Below, one piece after another: positions 1 to 5,628 of a stretch of 5,628 bases of DNA. The stretch comes from Paenibacillus sp. (lineage in GTDB: Bacteria > Bacillota > Bacilli > Paenibacillales > NBRC-103111): assembly GCA_029239545.1 (NCBI GenBank), contig JARBUQ010000344.1:1-5628 (forward strand). The letters are read 5' to 3'. Position 1 is the first letter of the stretch; each line of letters begins with the position of its first letter. Made by a program: the position numbers and the translations under genes. The notes beneath the pieces were generated by a model that saw only the letters and a program-made list of their open reading frames with translations, had not been told where the DNA came from and ran no database searches.

Positions 1-243
1 TTATATTTCGACGGTAAAGTAACGGGAGCAGGAACAACAGGCCGTGTTCGGATAACAGATCTGACAACCAGTACCGATTTAAACTATCTGACTTTCACAA
101 ATACGACCTGGACAGACCATTCCATCACGTTCACGACCCCGAGTGCCTCTGACCATGTACTGCGTGTAATGGTTACCTTGGATCATTCAACAACATCCGG
201 TCATGAAGCATGGTTTGATGAGATCGGAGTGGTCTTGAATTGA
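1..243 (+). CDS. C-terminal end of a probable secreted carbohydrate-binding or carbohydrate-active protein (5' end missing)
   Basis: Frame 1 is open from the first base to a TGA at 241-243, giving the last 80 residues of a protein that starts outside the window. The fragment is rich in Thr and Ser and alternates polar and hydrophobic residues, as in beta strands. It begins LYFDGKVTGAG, has a central TWTDHSITFTTP segment, and ends AWFDEIGVVLN. An aromatic-Asp-Glu-Ile/Val strand at the extreme C-terminus is typical of jelly-roll carbohydrate-binding modules (CBM4/9/22-like, galactose-binding-like fold), where it is the last strand of the sandwich. The family call is inference from this pattern; no catalytic domain is visible. 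It lies 133 bases upstream of a sugar-type ABC importer on the same strand, which suits an extracellular glycoside hydrolase or polysaccharide-binding protein. No rho-independent terminator follows it, so some read-through into the importer genes is possible. Confidence 0.6.
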   Translation, partial: LYFDGKVTGAGTTGRVRITDLTTSTDLNYLTFTNTTWTDHSITFTTPSASDHVLRVMVTLDHSTTSGHEAWFDEIGVVLN

Positions 244-267
244 GCATAGTCGGAATCGCATTAGAAT
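240..267 (+). promoter_or_regulatory. Candidate sigma-A promoter upstream of the binding-protein gene
   Basis: TTGAGC (240-245) and TAGAAT (262-267) are separated by 16 bases. They match the sigma-A consensus at 4 of 6 and 5 of 6 positions. The -35 box overlaps the stop codon of the preceding gene. This would give a leader of about 100 bases before the ATG at 377. A second combination of similar quality is TGTACA (283-288), 18 bases, TTTAAT (307-312), so the true start point is undecided. These are pattern matches only. Confidence 0.3.
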
Positions 268-268
268 G

Positions 269-283
269 ATCAGATCTGCTGAT
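269..283. promoter_or_regulatory. Small dyad, possible operator
   Basis: ATCAG (269-273) and CTGAT (279-283) are inverted repeats around ATCTG. They overlap a perfect 8-base palindrome, CAGATCTG, at 271-278. The dyad sits just downstream of the TAGAAT box, a plausible place for a repressor or response regulator to bind. It is short, so chance is a serious alternative. Confidence 0.2.
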
Positions 284-296
284 GTACAGAAACAGG

Positions 297-312
297 GAGA
301 AAACGCTTTAAT
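297..312 (+). promoter_or_regulatory. cre-like site (CcpA catabolite control)
   Basis: The 16 bases GAGAAAACGCTTTAAT agree with the cre consensus WTGNAARCGNWWWCAW at 11 of the 14 defined positions. The mismatches are positions 1, 2 and 14, and the central AARCG core is intact. It lies after the upstream promoter candidate and on the -10 box of the alternative one. In either case CcpA bound here would block transcription of the importer operon when a preferred sugar is present. CcpA control of sugar importers is well established in Bacillota; its action at this site is inference. Confidence 0.4.
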
Positions 313-376
313 AAACACAGATGCAGAGAAGGAGCCTGTATCGACCAAAAAAGTAGAAAGAAGGAGGGGATGTCGT

Positions 377-1789
377 ATGCGACAACGATTGAAATGGATT
401 TCAGCTTTACTATCGCTTTGTCTAATGATGGTTGTAGTGTTGGGGTGCGCTAATACGGAGAAGGGATCAGAGAAACCAACGTCAAGCGCAGCGCCGAAGG
501 AAGACAAGCAAGTGAACCTCAGGCTGTACACAGTCTCGTCTGTCGACAAGGATGAGTTCGATCTGATTATCCCAGAATGGAATAAGCTGCACCCCAATAT
601 TAATGTTGAGCTTGTGGTGCTGACTGGTGCGGATTCCTGGGATAAGATCCGGATTGGGATTGCTGGTGGAGAGAAGATCGATATTGCCATCATGGAGCGC
701 GAGACGTTCCGGGATAAAGCTTCCAAAATGTATTTAAGATTGAACGATCTAATGAAAGCGGATAATTTGAATTACCTGCAGGAATTCGATGAATATGGAA
801 GAGCGACGATGATTGGGGATGACATATATGGAATCTCCAAAGCTTTGTCACCTAGTGTGATCATTTATAATCAGTCTATTTTGGATAAAGCCGGTGTGCC
901 ATTACCTGATGAGAATAAATGGACATTCGATGATTACTTCGAGTGGATTGCTAAGCTCACACAGAAAGGTGCTGACGGTAAACCAACCGTATTCGGCGGG
1001 ATGCACTGGCAGGGAGCGTACAAAGGGATTATCGATTTAGCTGTCTACGGTGGATGGGACATCGTTACGGCTGATGGAAAACCTAATATTAACAGTCCAA
1101 TTTTGAAGAAGGCTACTGAGCTTTACCACAAAGCCATATTCGTAGATAAATCGATGCCTTCAGATGCCGATGTGAATGCTACCAAGCTTAATGGTGTATA
1201 CGGTACGTTATCCGGAGCGTTAGGATCTACCCTCGCTGCCTCTAATAATATGCTTGGTCTTGATGAGTGGAAGGTCACCGGACAAATGCCGCAAGAGGCT
1301 GACGACAAGAACTGGATCAAGATGGCCAAGATGCCGAGATGGGATGCCAGTAGTCCAGCGAACCAGATCACAACAATTGTAACAGGGTACTCCATTACCA
1401 AGACTTCTGAGAATCCTAAGGAAGCTTACCAATTCCTGAAGTGGTATACAACCAAGGGATTAGAGCTTTCAGCCAAGGCTGCCCACAGAATACCTGCTTG
1501 GACCAAGGTGGACACCAAGAATTTGTTCAAGGACTGGAGATTTTATAAGGATAAGAATGGTGTGCTAGTGGAAGGGAAGAACCGGGACGAGATGTTCAAA
1601 CGTGTTATTGATCCTTCCCAAGTTGCCATATTCCCGAAATATAGATCCAGCTATGAGTACTCTTCCAGAATGCTAGAGGAGCTGCAGAAGGAGTTATCGC
1701 TAGTTCTCGCGGGCGAGAAGAAGGTTGATGCTGCATTAGAGGCTGCTCAGAAGGCGGCCCAAGCGGTTTATGATAAAGAGAAGAAATAA
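377..1789 (+). CDS. Extracellular solute-binding lipoprotein of a CUT1-type sugar ABC importer
   Basis: This 470-residue protein captures the substrate outside the membrane and delivers it to the two permeases encoded downstream. The N-terminus is a lipoprotein signal peptide: basic MRQRLK, a hydrophobic core at about residues 8-22, and the lipobox VLGC with the lipidated cysteine at 24. A Ser/Thr/Lys-rich tether follows to about residue 45. The mature part reads as a family 1 binding protein (SBP_bac_1 type): first strand LRLYTVSS (48-55), a helix with EWNKLHPNINVEL (67-79), KIDIAIME (100-107), a hinge-like YGISKALSPSVIIYN stretch from residue 151, and W-FDDYFEWIAKLT (182-195). The C-terminus is a charged Ala-rich helix, usual for the family. 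The start at 377 is chosen because AAGGAGGGG (361-369) sits 7 bases ahead and the signal peptide begins there. An in-frame ATG at 266 would add 37 hydrophilic residues before the signal peptide. The length is normal for the family. The substrate is unknown; an oligosaccharide or modified sugar is likely. Confidence 0.92.
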   Translation: MRQRLKWISALLSLCLMMVVVLGCANTEKGSEKPTSSAAPKEDKQVNLRLYTVSSVDKDEFDLIIPEWNKLHPNINVELVVLTGADSWDKIRIGIAGGEKIDIAIMERETFRDKASKMYLRLNDLMKADNLNYLQEFDEYGRATMIGDDIYGISKALSPSVIIYNQSILDKAGVPLPDENKWTFDDYFEWIAKLTQKGADGKPTVFGGMHWQGAYKGIIDLAVYGGWDIVTADGKPNINSPILKKATELYHKAIFVDKSMPSDADVNATKLNGVYGTLSGALGSTLAASNNMLGLDEWKVTGQMPQEADDKNWIKMAKMPRWDASSPANQITTIVTGYSITKTSENPKEAYQFLKWYTTKGLELSAKAAHRIPAWTKVDTKNLFKDWRFYKDKNGVLVEGKNRDEMFKRVIDPSQVAIFPKYRSSYEYSSRMLEELQKELSLVLAGEKKVDAALEAAQKAAQAVYDKEKK

Positions 1790-1818
1790 AGGACTTATTC
1801 GCAGCTTGTAAACAGGTG

Positions 1819-1888
1819 AGGGCTTGATGCGTGCCGATACTAAAGCGGTCTTAGGAATCCTACTGCTTACCAGGCATGGGCAAGCCCT
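1819..1888 (+). promoter_or_regulatory. Long intercistronic hairpin between binding-protein and permease genes
   Basis: The gap holds a three-tier imperfect stem-loop. The base stem AGGGCTTG (1819-1826) pairs perfectly with CAAGCCCT (1881-1888). The middle stem GTGCC (1831-1835) pairs with GGCAT (1873-1877) using one G-U pair. The upper stem AAGCGGT (1843-1849) pairs with ACTGCTT (1862-1868) using one G-U pair. A small AGG/CCT cap lies inside. The sequence after it, TATCCCACTT, has no T run, so it does not look like a standard intrinsic terminator. Hairpins at this position in importer operons often protect the binding-protein mRNA or limit permease expression, as in malE-malF of enteric bacteria. 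That role here is inference. Confidence 0.5.
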
Positions 1889-1930
1889 TATCCCACTTCT
1901 ACAAGAGCAAGTCCAAGGAGGGAGATTGAA

Positions 1931-2815
1931 ATGTCTCGAAATCGATGGAGAGAGAATCTGACAGGGTATTTGTTCATTCTGCCTAATATAATTGGTTTTA
2001 GCATTTTCACTGTATATGCCGTCTTATTCTCACTTGCGATCAGCTTTACAGATTGGGATATGCTATCGGGCTGGAGTGATACTAATTTTGTTGGATGGGA
2101 CAATTATATTGAAAGCTTTCAAGATACCTGGTTCATAGAATCTTTACTTAATAATTTGTTCTTCGTGTTATTTATTCCAATCCAAATGCTGCTTGCGTTA
2201 TTATGCGCTGCGATCCTGAATGAGAAGTTTCTCGGACGCAATTTGGTGCGCAATATCGTTTACCTGCCTTACATTACAAGCTTTGTTGCGATTTCACTCA
2301 TCTGGTTCCAGCTCCTTCATCCTACTCAAGGTGTTGTTAACCAATTTCTGTTCAGTATCGGGATCGAGAATCCGCCCAAATGGTTCGGAAGCAGCACATG
2401 GGTAAAGCCTGCCGTGCTACTTATGCTGACCTGGCAGGGGCTTGGTTATAAAATATTACTGTACTCTGCAGGTCTGCAAGGCATTTCCAAGGAATTATAT
2501 GAAGCTGCTGAGGTAGACGGCGCTTCTGCGTTCCGCAAATTTATCCATATTACAGTACCTATGATATCGCCGGTATCGTTTTTTATCTTGATTATTTCAA
2601 TTATCAACACGTTCATGATGTGGTCCAATATCCAAATATTGACCGAAGGCGGGCCTGGAACAGCCAGTACAGTAATCGGCTATTACATCTTCAAAGCAGC
2701 GTTCGTTCACAGCGAGATGGGGTATGCTTCTGCCATGGCCTGGGTGCTGTTCATCATCATTTTGGCTATTACACTGATTCAGTGGCGTGGACAGAAGAGA
2801 TGGGTCAATTATTAG
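1931..2815 (+). CDS. ABC sugar importer permease, MalF/UgpA type (CUT1 family)
   Basis: This 294-residue inner-membrane protein forms half of the translocation channel. About six hydrophobic segments are visible, near residues 14-37, 76-97, 108-128, 160-180, 212-232 and 265-285. The cytoplasmic EAA loop that docks onto the ATPase is clear: ELYEAAEVDGAS starts at 188, with EAA at 191-193, Gly at 197 and Pro at 210. The N-terminal TGYLFILPNIIGF and the late LTEGGPG (237-243) are typical of the MalF/UgpA/LacF-like subfamily, whose members in Bacillota usually have about 290-300 residues. The ATG at 1931 has AAGGAGGGA (1915-1923) ahead of it. It follows the binding-protein gene after a 141-base gap with the hairpin, and its stop is 16 bases from the preferred GTG of the next permease. 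No membrane segment or motif is missing. Confidence 0.93.
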   Translation: MSRNRWRENLTGYLFILPNIIGFSIFTVYAVLFSLAISFTDWDMLSGWSDTNFVGWDNYIESFQDTWFIESLLNNLFFVLFIPIQMLLALLCAAILNEKFLGRNLVRNIVYLPYITSFVAISLIWFQLLHPTQGVVNQFLFSIGIENPPKWFGSSTWVKPAVLLMLTWQGLGYKILLYSAGLQGISKELYEAAEVDGASAFRKFIHITVPMISPVSFFILIISIINTFMMWSNIQILTEGGPGTASTVIGYYIFKAAFVHSEMGYASAMAWVLFIIILAITLIQWRGQKRWVNY

Positions 2816-2831
2816 TAGCGGGGGTGCGGTT

Positions 2832-3677
2832 GTGTCTAAATCAAGAGCTTGGGTTAAGCTCGTACGGATGGCGTTCTCGTTTGGATTGGCGCTATCGATG
2901 TTATTTCCTTTCTTGTGGATGGTGTCCACATCATTTAAGATGCCAGTGCAAGTATTTCGATACCCGATTGAATGGATTCCAGATCCGATTGTATATGATG
3001 GATATGTATATGTGTGGAAACGATCGCTGATCGGAGTTTCATTTATCGTTTTTTACTGGAATTCGATCAAAATAGCAGCTATTGTGTTAGTTGGAACGTT
3101 TTTTTCTTGTTCAATGGCAGCGTATGCTTATGCTAAAATTAAATTTGCAGGGCGCAATACACTTTTTATGCTCAAGCTGGCAACGATGATGATCCCATTT
3201 CAGATTACTATGATACCGACCTTTATTATTTACAAAAATTTTGGGCTGCTTGATACCCATATGGCATTGTGGCTGCAGGCTTTTTTCGGTGGGGCCTTTG
3301 GAACGTTCCTTCTTCGACAGTTTTTCGTGTCAGTACCGGATGAGCTATCCGAAGCCGCTCGGATGGACGGTGCAGGTCACTGGACGATTTATTGGCGTAT
3401 TCTTTTACCATTGACGAAGCCGGCTCTAATGACATTAATGGTACTAACCTTCGTTGGAACCTGGAACAACTATGAGGCGCCACTATTGTATATTCGTACA
3501 GCGTCTCTCTATACGATACCGATTGGCCTGAAGGTGATGTCGGATGATATTGAGAATTTGAATTATCCCGGAATTATGGCTGGCGTAGTAAGCTCTGTTA
3601 TCCCGATCTTGATTCTTTTTGCATTAACGCAAAAATATTTTGTTCAAGGCATGAATTACTCGGGTATCAAAGGTTAG
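2832..3677 (+). CDS. ABC sugar importer permease, MalG/UgpE type (CUT1 family)
   Basis: This second permease has 281 residues and pairs with the preceding MalF-type subunit. Hydrophobic segments lie near residues 12-33, 77-100, 111-132, 143-165, 190-210 and 246-268. The EAA loop reads ELSEAARMDGAGHW from 171, with EAA at 174-176, Gly at 180 and LP at 192-193. It also carries MalG-type landmarks: FPFLWMVSTSFK near the start, NSIKIA (77-82), a WNNYEAPLLY segment (211-220), and a C-terminal YFVQGMNYSGIKG tail. The GTG at 2832 is preferred because GGGGGTG (2820-2826) lies just ahead and the protein then begins VSKSRAW, close to the first membrane helix. An in-frame GTG at 2787 would add 15 residues, overlap the previous gene by 29 bases and lacks a good binding site. 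Translational coupling to the upstream stop is likely. No ATPase gene follows. Confidence 0.92.
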   Translation: MSKSRAWVKLVRMAFSFGLALSMLFPFLWMVSTSFKMPVQVFRYPIEWIPDPIVYDGYVYVWKRSLIGVSFIVFYWNSIKIAAIVLVGTFFSCSMAAYAYAKIKFAGRNTLFMLKLATMMIPFQITMIPTFIIYKNFGLLDTHMALWLQAFFGGAFGTFLLRQFFVSVPDELSEAARMDGAGHWTIYWRILLPLTKPALMTLMVLTFVGTWNNYEAPLLYIRTASLYTIPIGLKVMSDDIENLNYPGIMAGVVSSVIPILILFALTQKYFVQGMNYSGIKG

Positions 3678-3709
3678 CTTAACAATCGTACAGGGCAAGG
3701 GGGCAGGCT

Positions 3710-5628
3710 GTGAAAAAGATACGAAACAAACTGGCTTTGTATGCGGTTACAGTGTCCTTGCTCTGCTTCATTCTGACAAGCTCGTTCTTTTACTTCGTGT
3801 CGGCCTATCTGATTCAGGAGAATGCCCGCAAGATGGGGGAGACGCAGCTCAGCTCTATGAGCCGAAGTCTGGAAGAGCTGCTGCGCGCGATTGATGATGA
3901 GGCACAGGTGCTGTCCACGAATGCCAGTGTCCATCAATGGCTCGATCCGGATCGTCAACTGGATGGAGATCAGGCGAATGGCTTGTTGATCCGTACCGAA
4001 GAAATACTGAATGATTTCATACTAAAGCGTAGTAAGGATATTGATTTGATCGAGATTATCCCGAGGGACCCGAATGTGTACATTCAACTCTCTACGAACT
4101 ATGAATACGCCGACCCTTTGAAATTCAGTGTGCTGGATACGTTGCTTGGAGGCAAGCAAGCGGCCTGGGTGGAGCAGTCCAGCTTGAAGGGGCAAGAAGC
4201 CCGATCCGACGGCTCTGAGCAGGCGGGCAAGCTTGCCTTTGTTCGCAAAATCCGCAGCAGCAGTGGTCAAGAGCTCGGGGCGGTTATTGTTTATGCCAGA
4301 AAGCAGATCTGGCAGCAGATGTTAACTGGAGTCCGCATGCATATACAGGTTGAGGATATTGCCGGGAATTTGATCTATCAGGATGCTCAACTGCAGGCGG
4401 ATGTCAGGAGCCGGATGGACTCTACTATACACCAAGTAACAAATTCTGCGACATTGGACTACACCTCATGGAGACTGACCTCTTACATGAATACGGATCG
4501 TTTGTTGAGTCAGGTGAACTCCATTCAACTAGTGATTTTGTGGGTTGGGGTCAGCTGTTTCATAGGCTCGGTCCTATTATCTGTTTCGGTCTCTCATCGG
4601 CTCACAGCTCCGCTGCATCGCATGGAACGATTGGTTGCCAAGATCATTCACGGAAATACTGGCTTCGAGGATAAGATAACGATCAGGTCCTCTTTTTGGA
4701 ACAAGCTGCTAACGAACAAATGGGGCATCGTTACCATGTACATTGTTATTATACTAATTCCGCTTCTCATTTCTGTATTTGTACTGCACTATCGATCATC
4801 GGAAGCCATTCAGCGTGAATCGGAAGCCTATTATAAGGATCAGATTGAATCGGTTGCCCGCAAATTGGATATGACTTTGCTTGGCTACAACAATATACTG
4901 GATTATTTGTTCGCCGATAGAACTTTGAATCGTTTGATGGCCCGTTATGTCAACGGTGAGCTGCTCCCGGGAGATTGGCAGGAGCCTATGAAGCGTCTGA
5001 CCGCCAGGGCAGCAGGCGGGGAGCTCGGTCTGTCTCTATACAACAATCAATCCGAGTCGATCTATCAATCTGGTTGCAGTCAGAGTGTGCGGCTGGAGGA
5101 GACCGAGCCGACCATCCGCAACAAGACCCAATGGATCGCCACGATCTATGCTTGCGGGACGCATACCATCCATTTTGGCAAGAAGCTGGTATTATTCGAG
5201 AATTATAAAGATTCCAAGTTCTATGATCGGCTAGGGTCCATTGTACTCGGGGTGAATGAGCTGCAGTTGGAGCGGGCCTATTCTGCAGAGACCCGGCAAT
5301 CAGATATGAAGGTGTTTGTAGTGGACGGTCAAGGACGAATCGTGTCTCATTCTAACAAACTTGTGATCGGAGGGGAAGTAAGCCCTGATTGGAAGGGGAT
5401 AATAGGGGATCAGTCCCATTCAGGTAAAGGTACGATTGAGAGGCCAGGAGCTGCAAATGAGCAACTTGTCGTTTTCCACAAGCTGGAGGCGGCGAACTGG
5501 TTCGTGGTGGGTACGATAGCAGCCGATGTAATGGAAGCTCCAATCCGCTGGATGCGCACGATCTCACTCCTTTTGCTTTGCACGAATCTGCTTATCATGG
5601 CATTGGCGATTTACTGGATGCTCGGGCG
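3710..5628 (+). CDS. Tandem Cache-like dual-sensor membrane protein, probable sensor histidine kinase (3' end missing)
   Basis: The frame stays open for 639 codons plus two bases and runs off the window, so the output domain is unseen. The GTG start has AAGGGGG (3697-3703) six bases ahead and lies 32 bases after the permease stop, so the gene belongs to the importer operon. Visible order: TM1 (about 8-31); a first extracytoplasmic region (32-272) with a long amphipathic helix, a DAIDL-like core strand and VEDIAGNLIYQ (214-224); TM2 (273-295); a HAMP-like first helix SHRLTAPLHRMERLV (295-309) and short linker; TM3 (338-360); a second extracytoplasmic region (361-615) ending in a classic Cache strand set, with VFVVDGQGRIVSHSN (535-549) and a terminal W597; TM4 (616-637). 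Cys456 and Cys482 could form a disulfide. The first module resembles the sensor of YesM-type kinases, so a His-kinase/HATPase end is expected. A membrane-bound AraC-type regulator is the main alternative. The likely signal is a sugar or the loaded binding protein; this is inference. Confidence 0.75.
   Translation, partial: MKKIRNKLALYAVTVSLLCFILTSSFFYFVSAYLIQENARKMGETQLSSMSRSLEELLRAIDDEAQVLSTNASVHQWLDPDRQLDGDQANGLLIRTEEILNDFILKRSKDIDLIEIIPRDPNVYIQLSTNYEYADPLKFSVLDTLLGGKQAAWVEQSSLKGQEARSDGSEQAGKLAFVRKIRSSSGQELGAVIVYARKQIWQQMLTGVRMHIQVEDIAGNLIYQDAQLQADVRSRMDSTIHQVTNSATLDYTSWRLTSYMNTDRLLSQVNSIQLVILWVGVSCFIGSVLLSVSVSHRLTAPLHRMERLVAKIIHGNTGFEDKITIRSSFWNKLLTNKWGIVTMYIVIILIPLLISVFVLHYRSSEAIQRESEAYYKDQIESVARKLDMTLLGYNNILDYLFADRTLNRLMARYVNGELLPGDWQEPMKRLTARAAGGELGLSLYNNQSESIYQSGCSQSVRLEETEPTIRNKTQWIATIYACGTHTIHFGKKLVLFENYKDSKFYDRLGSIVLGVNELQLERAYSAETRQSDMKVFVVDGQGRIVSHSNKLVIGGEVSPDWKGIIGDQSHSGKGTIERPGAANEQLVVFHKLEAANWFVVGTIAADVMEAPIRWMRTISLLLLCTNLLIMALAIYWMLG

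Noticed and set aside
266..376. Longer start (ATG at 266) for the binding protein
   Set aside because: It would put 37 polar residues before a clear lipoprotein signal peptide and has no good ribosome binding site, whereas the ATG at 377 has AAGGAGGGG seven bases ahead.
187..726. 179-residue minus-strand reading frame across the leader and start of the binding-protein gene
   Set aside because: It lies antisense to a clearly coding gene and its composition shows no domain or membrane pattern; a shadow frame.
1819..1900. Hairpin as a rho-independent terminator
   Set aside because: No T run follows the 3' arm, the stem is long and interrupted, and the permeases downstream need transcription from the same unit.
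1827..1961. A 44-codon + strand frame starting MRADTKAVLGILLL inside the intercistronic gap
   Set aside because: It has a GGTGAGGG sequence ahead, but it lies within the hairpin arms and overlaps the start of the permease in another frame. No recognisable protein features; conservation would be needed to believe it.
2787..2831. Earlier GTG start for the second permease
   Set aside because: In frame, but it overlaps the previous gene by 29 bases and lacks a good ribosome binding site; the GTG at 2832 has GGGGGTG ahead.
3673..3683. GTTA-GCT-TAAC inverted repeat at the permease/sensor junction
   Set aside because: Only four base pairs with a three-base loop, expected by chance; no T run.
4468..5208. 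Short + strand frames at 4468-4674 and 4975-5208
   Set aside because: They lie wholly inside the long open sensor frame in a different phase, and have no ribosome binding site or recognisable motif.
3710..5628. Sensor gene as a pseudogene with the first kinase broken
   Set aside because: The frame is intact for 639 codons, with sensible membrane and Cache features throughout and a good ribosome binding site, so no stop or frameshift supports decay.

Overview
The window looks like chromosomal DNA of a Gram-positive Bacillota bacterium, most likely Paenibacillus or a close relative. The grounds are strong AAGGAGG-type ribosome binding sites, two GTG starts, a lipoprotein-type binding protein and a multi-pass Cache-type sensor. 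The genus is inferred from style and was not tested by a search. All genes are on the + strand, and there are no tRNAs, rRNAs, insertion sequences or CRISPR arrays.

Layout. (1) 1-243: the last 80 codons of a protein with a beta-rich, carbohydrate-binding-module-like C-terminus. (2) 244-376: a 133-base gap with candidate sigma-A promoters, a small dyad and a cre-like (CcpA) site. (3) 377-1789: a lipoprotein solute-binding protein. (4) 1790-1930: a 141-base gap holding a long three-tier hairpin (1819-1888). (5) 1931-2815 and 2832-3677: two permeases with EAA loops, of the MalF and MalG types. (6) 3710 to the end of the window: an open reading frame of 639 codons with no stop, which runs off the right edge. 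It encodes a membrane sensor with two successive extracytoplasmic Cache-like domains and four membrane segments. Its output domain lies beyond the window. No gene-free stretch exceeds 300 bases.

How it fits together. Genes 3 to 6 form a probable operon, with gaps of 141, 16 and 32 bases. The binding protein and two permeases make a CUT1-type (carbohydrate uptake) ABC importer without its own ATPase in view, so a shared MsmX/UgpC-type ATPase probably energises it. The upstream carbohydrate-binding protein may attack or bind the polysaccharide outside the cell. The downstream sensor probably detects a sugar or a loaded binding protein and controls the locus. The substrate cannot be read from the sequence.

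The most unusual item is the sensor, which appears to stack two complete TM-Cache-TM modules in one chain, joined by only half of a HAMP-like linker. The hairpin between the binding protein and permease genes and the cre-like site in the leader are the main regulatory candidates.
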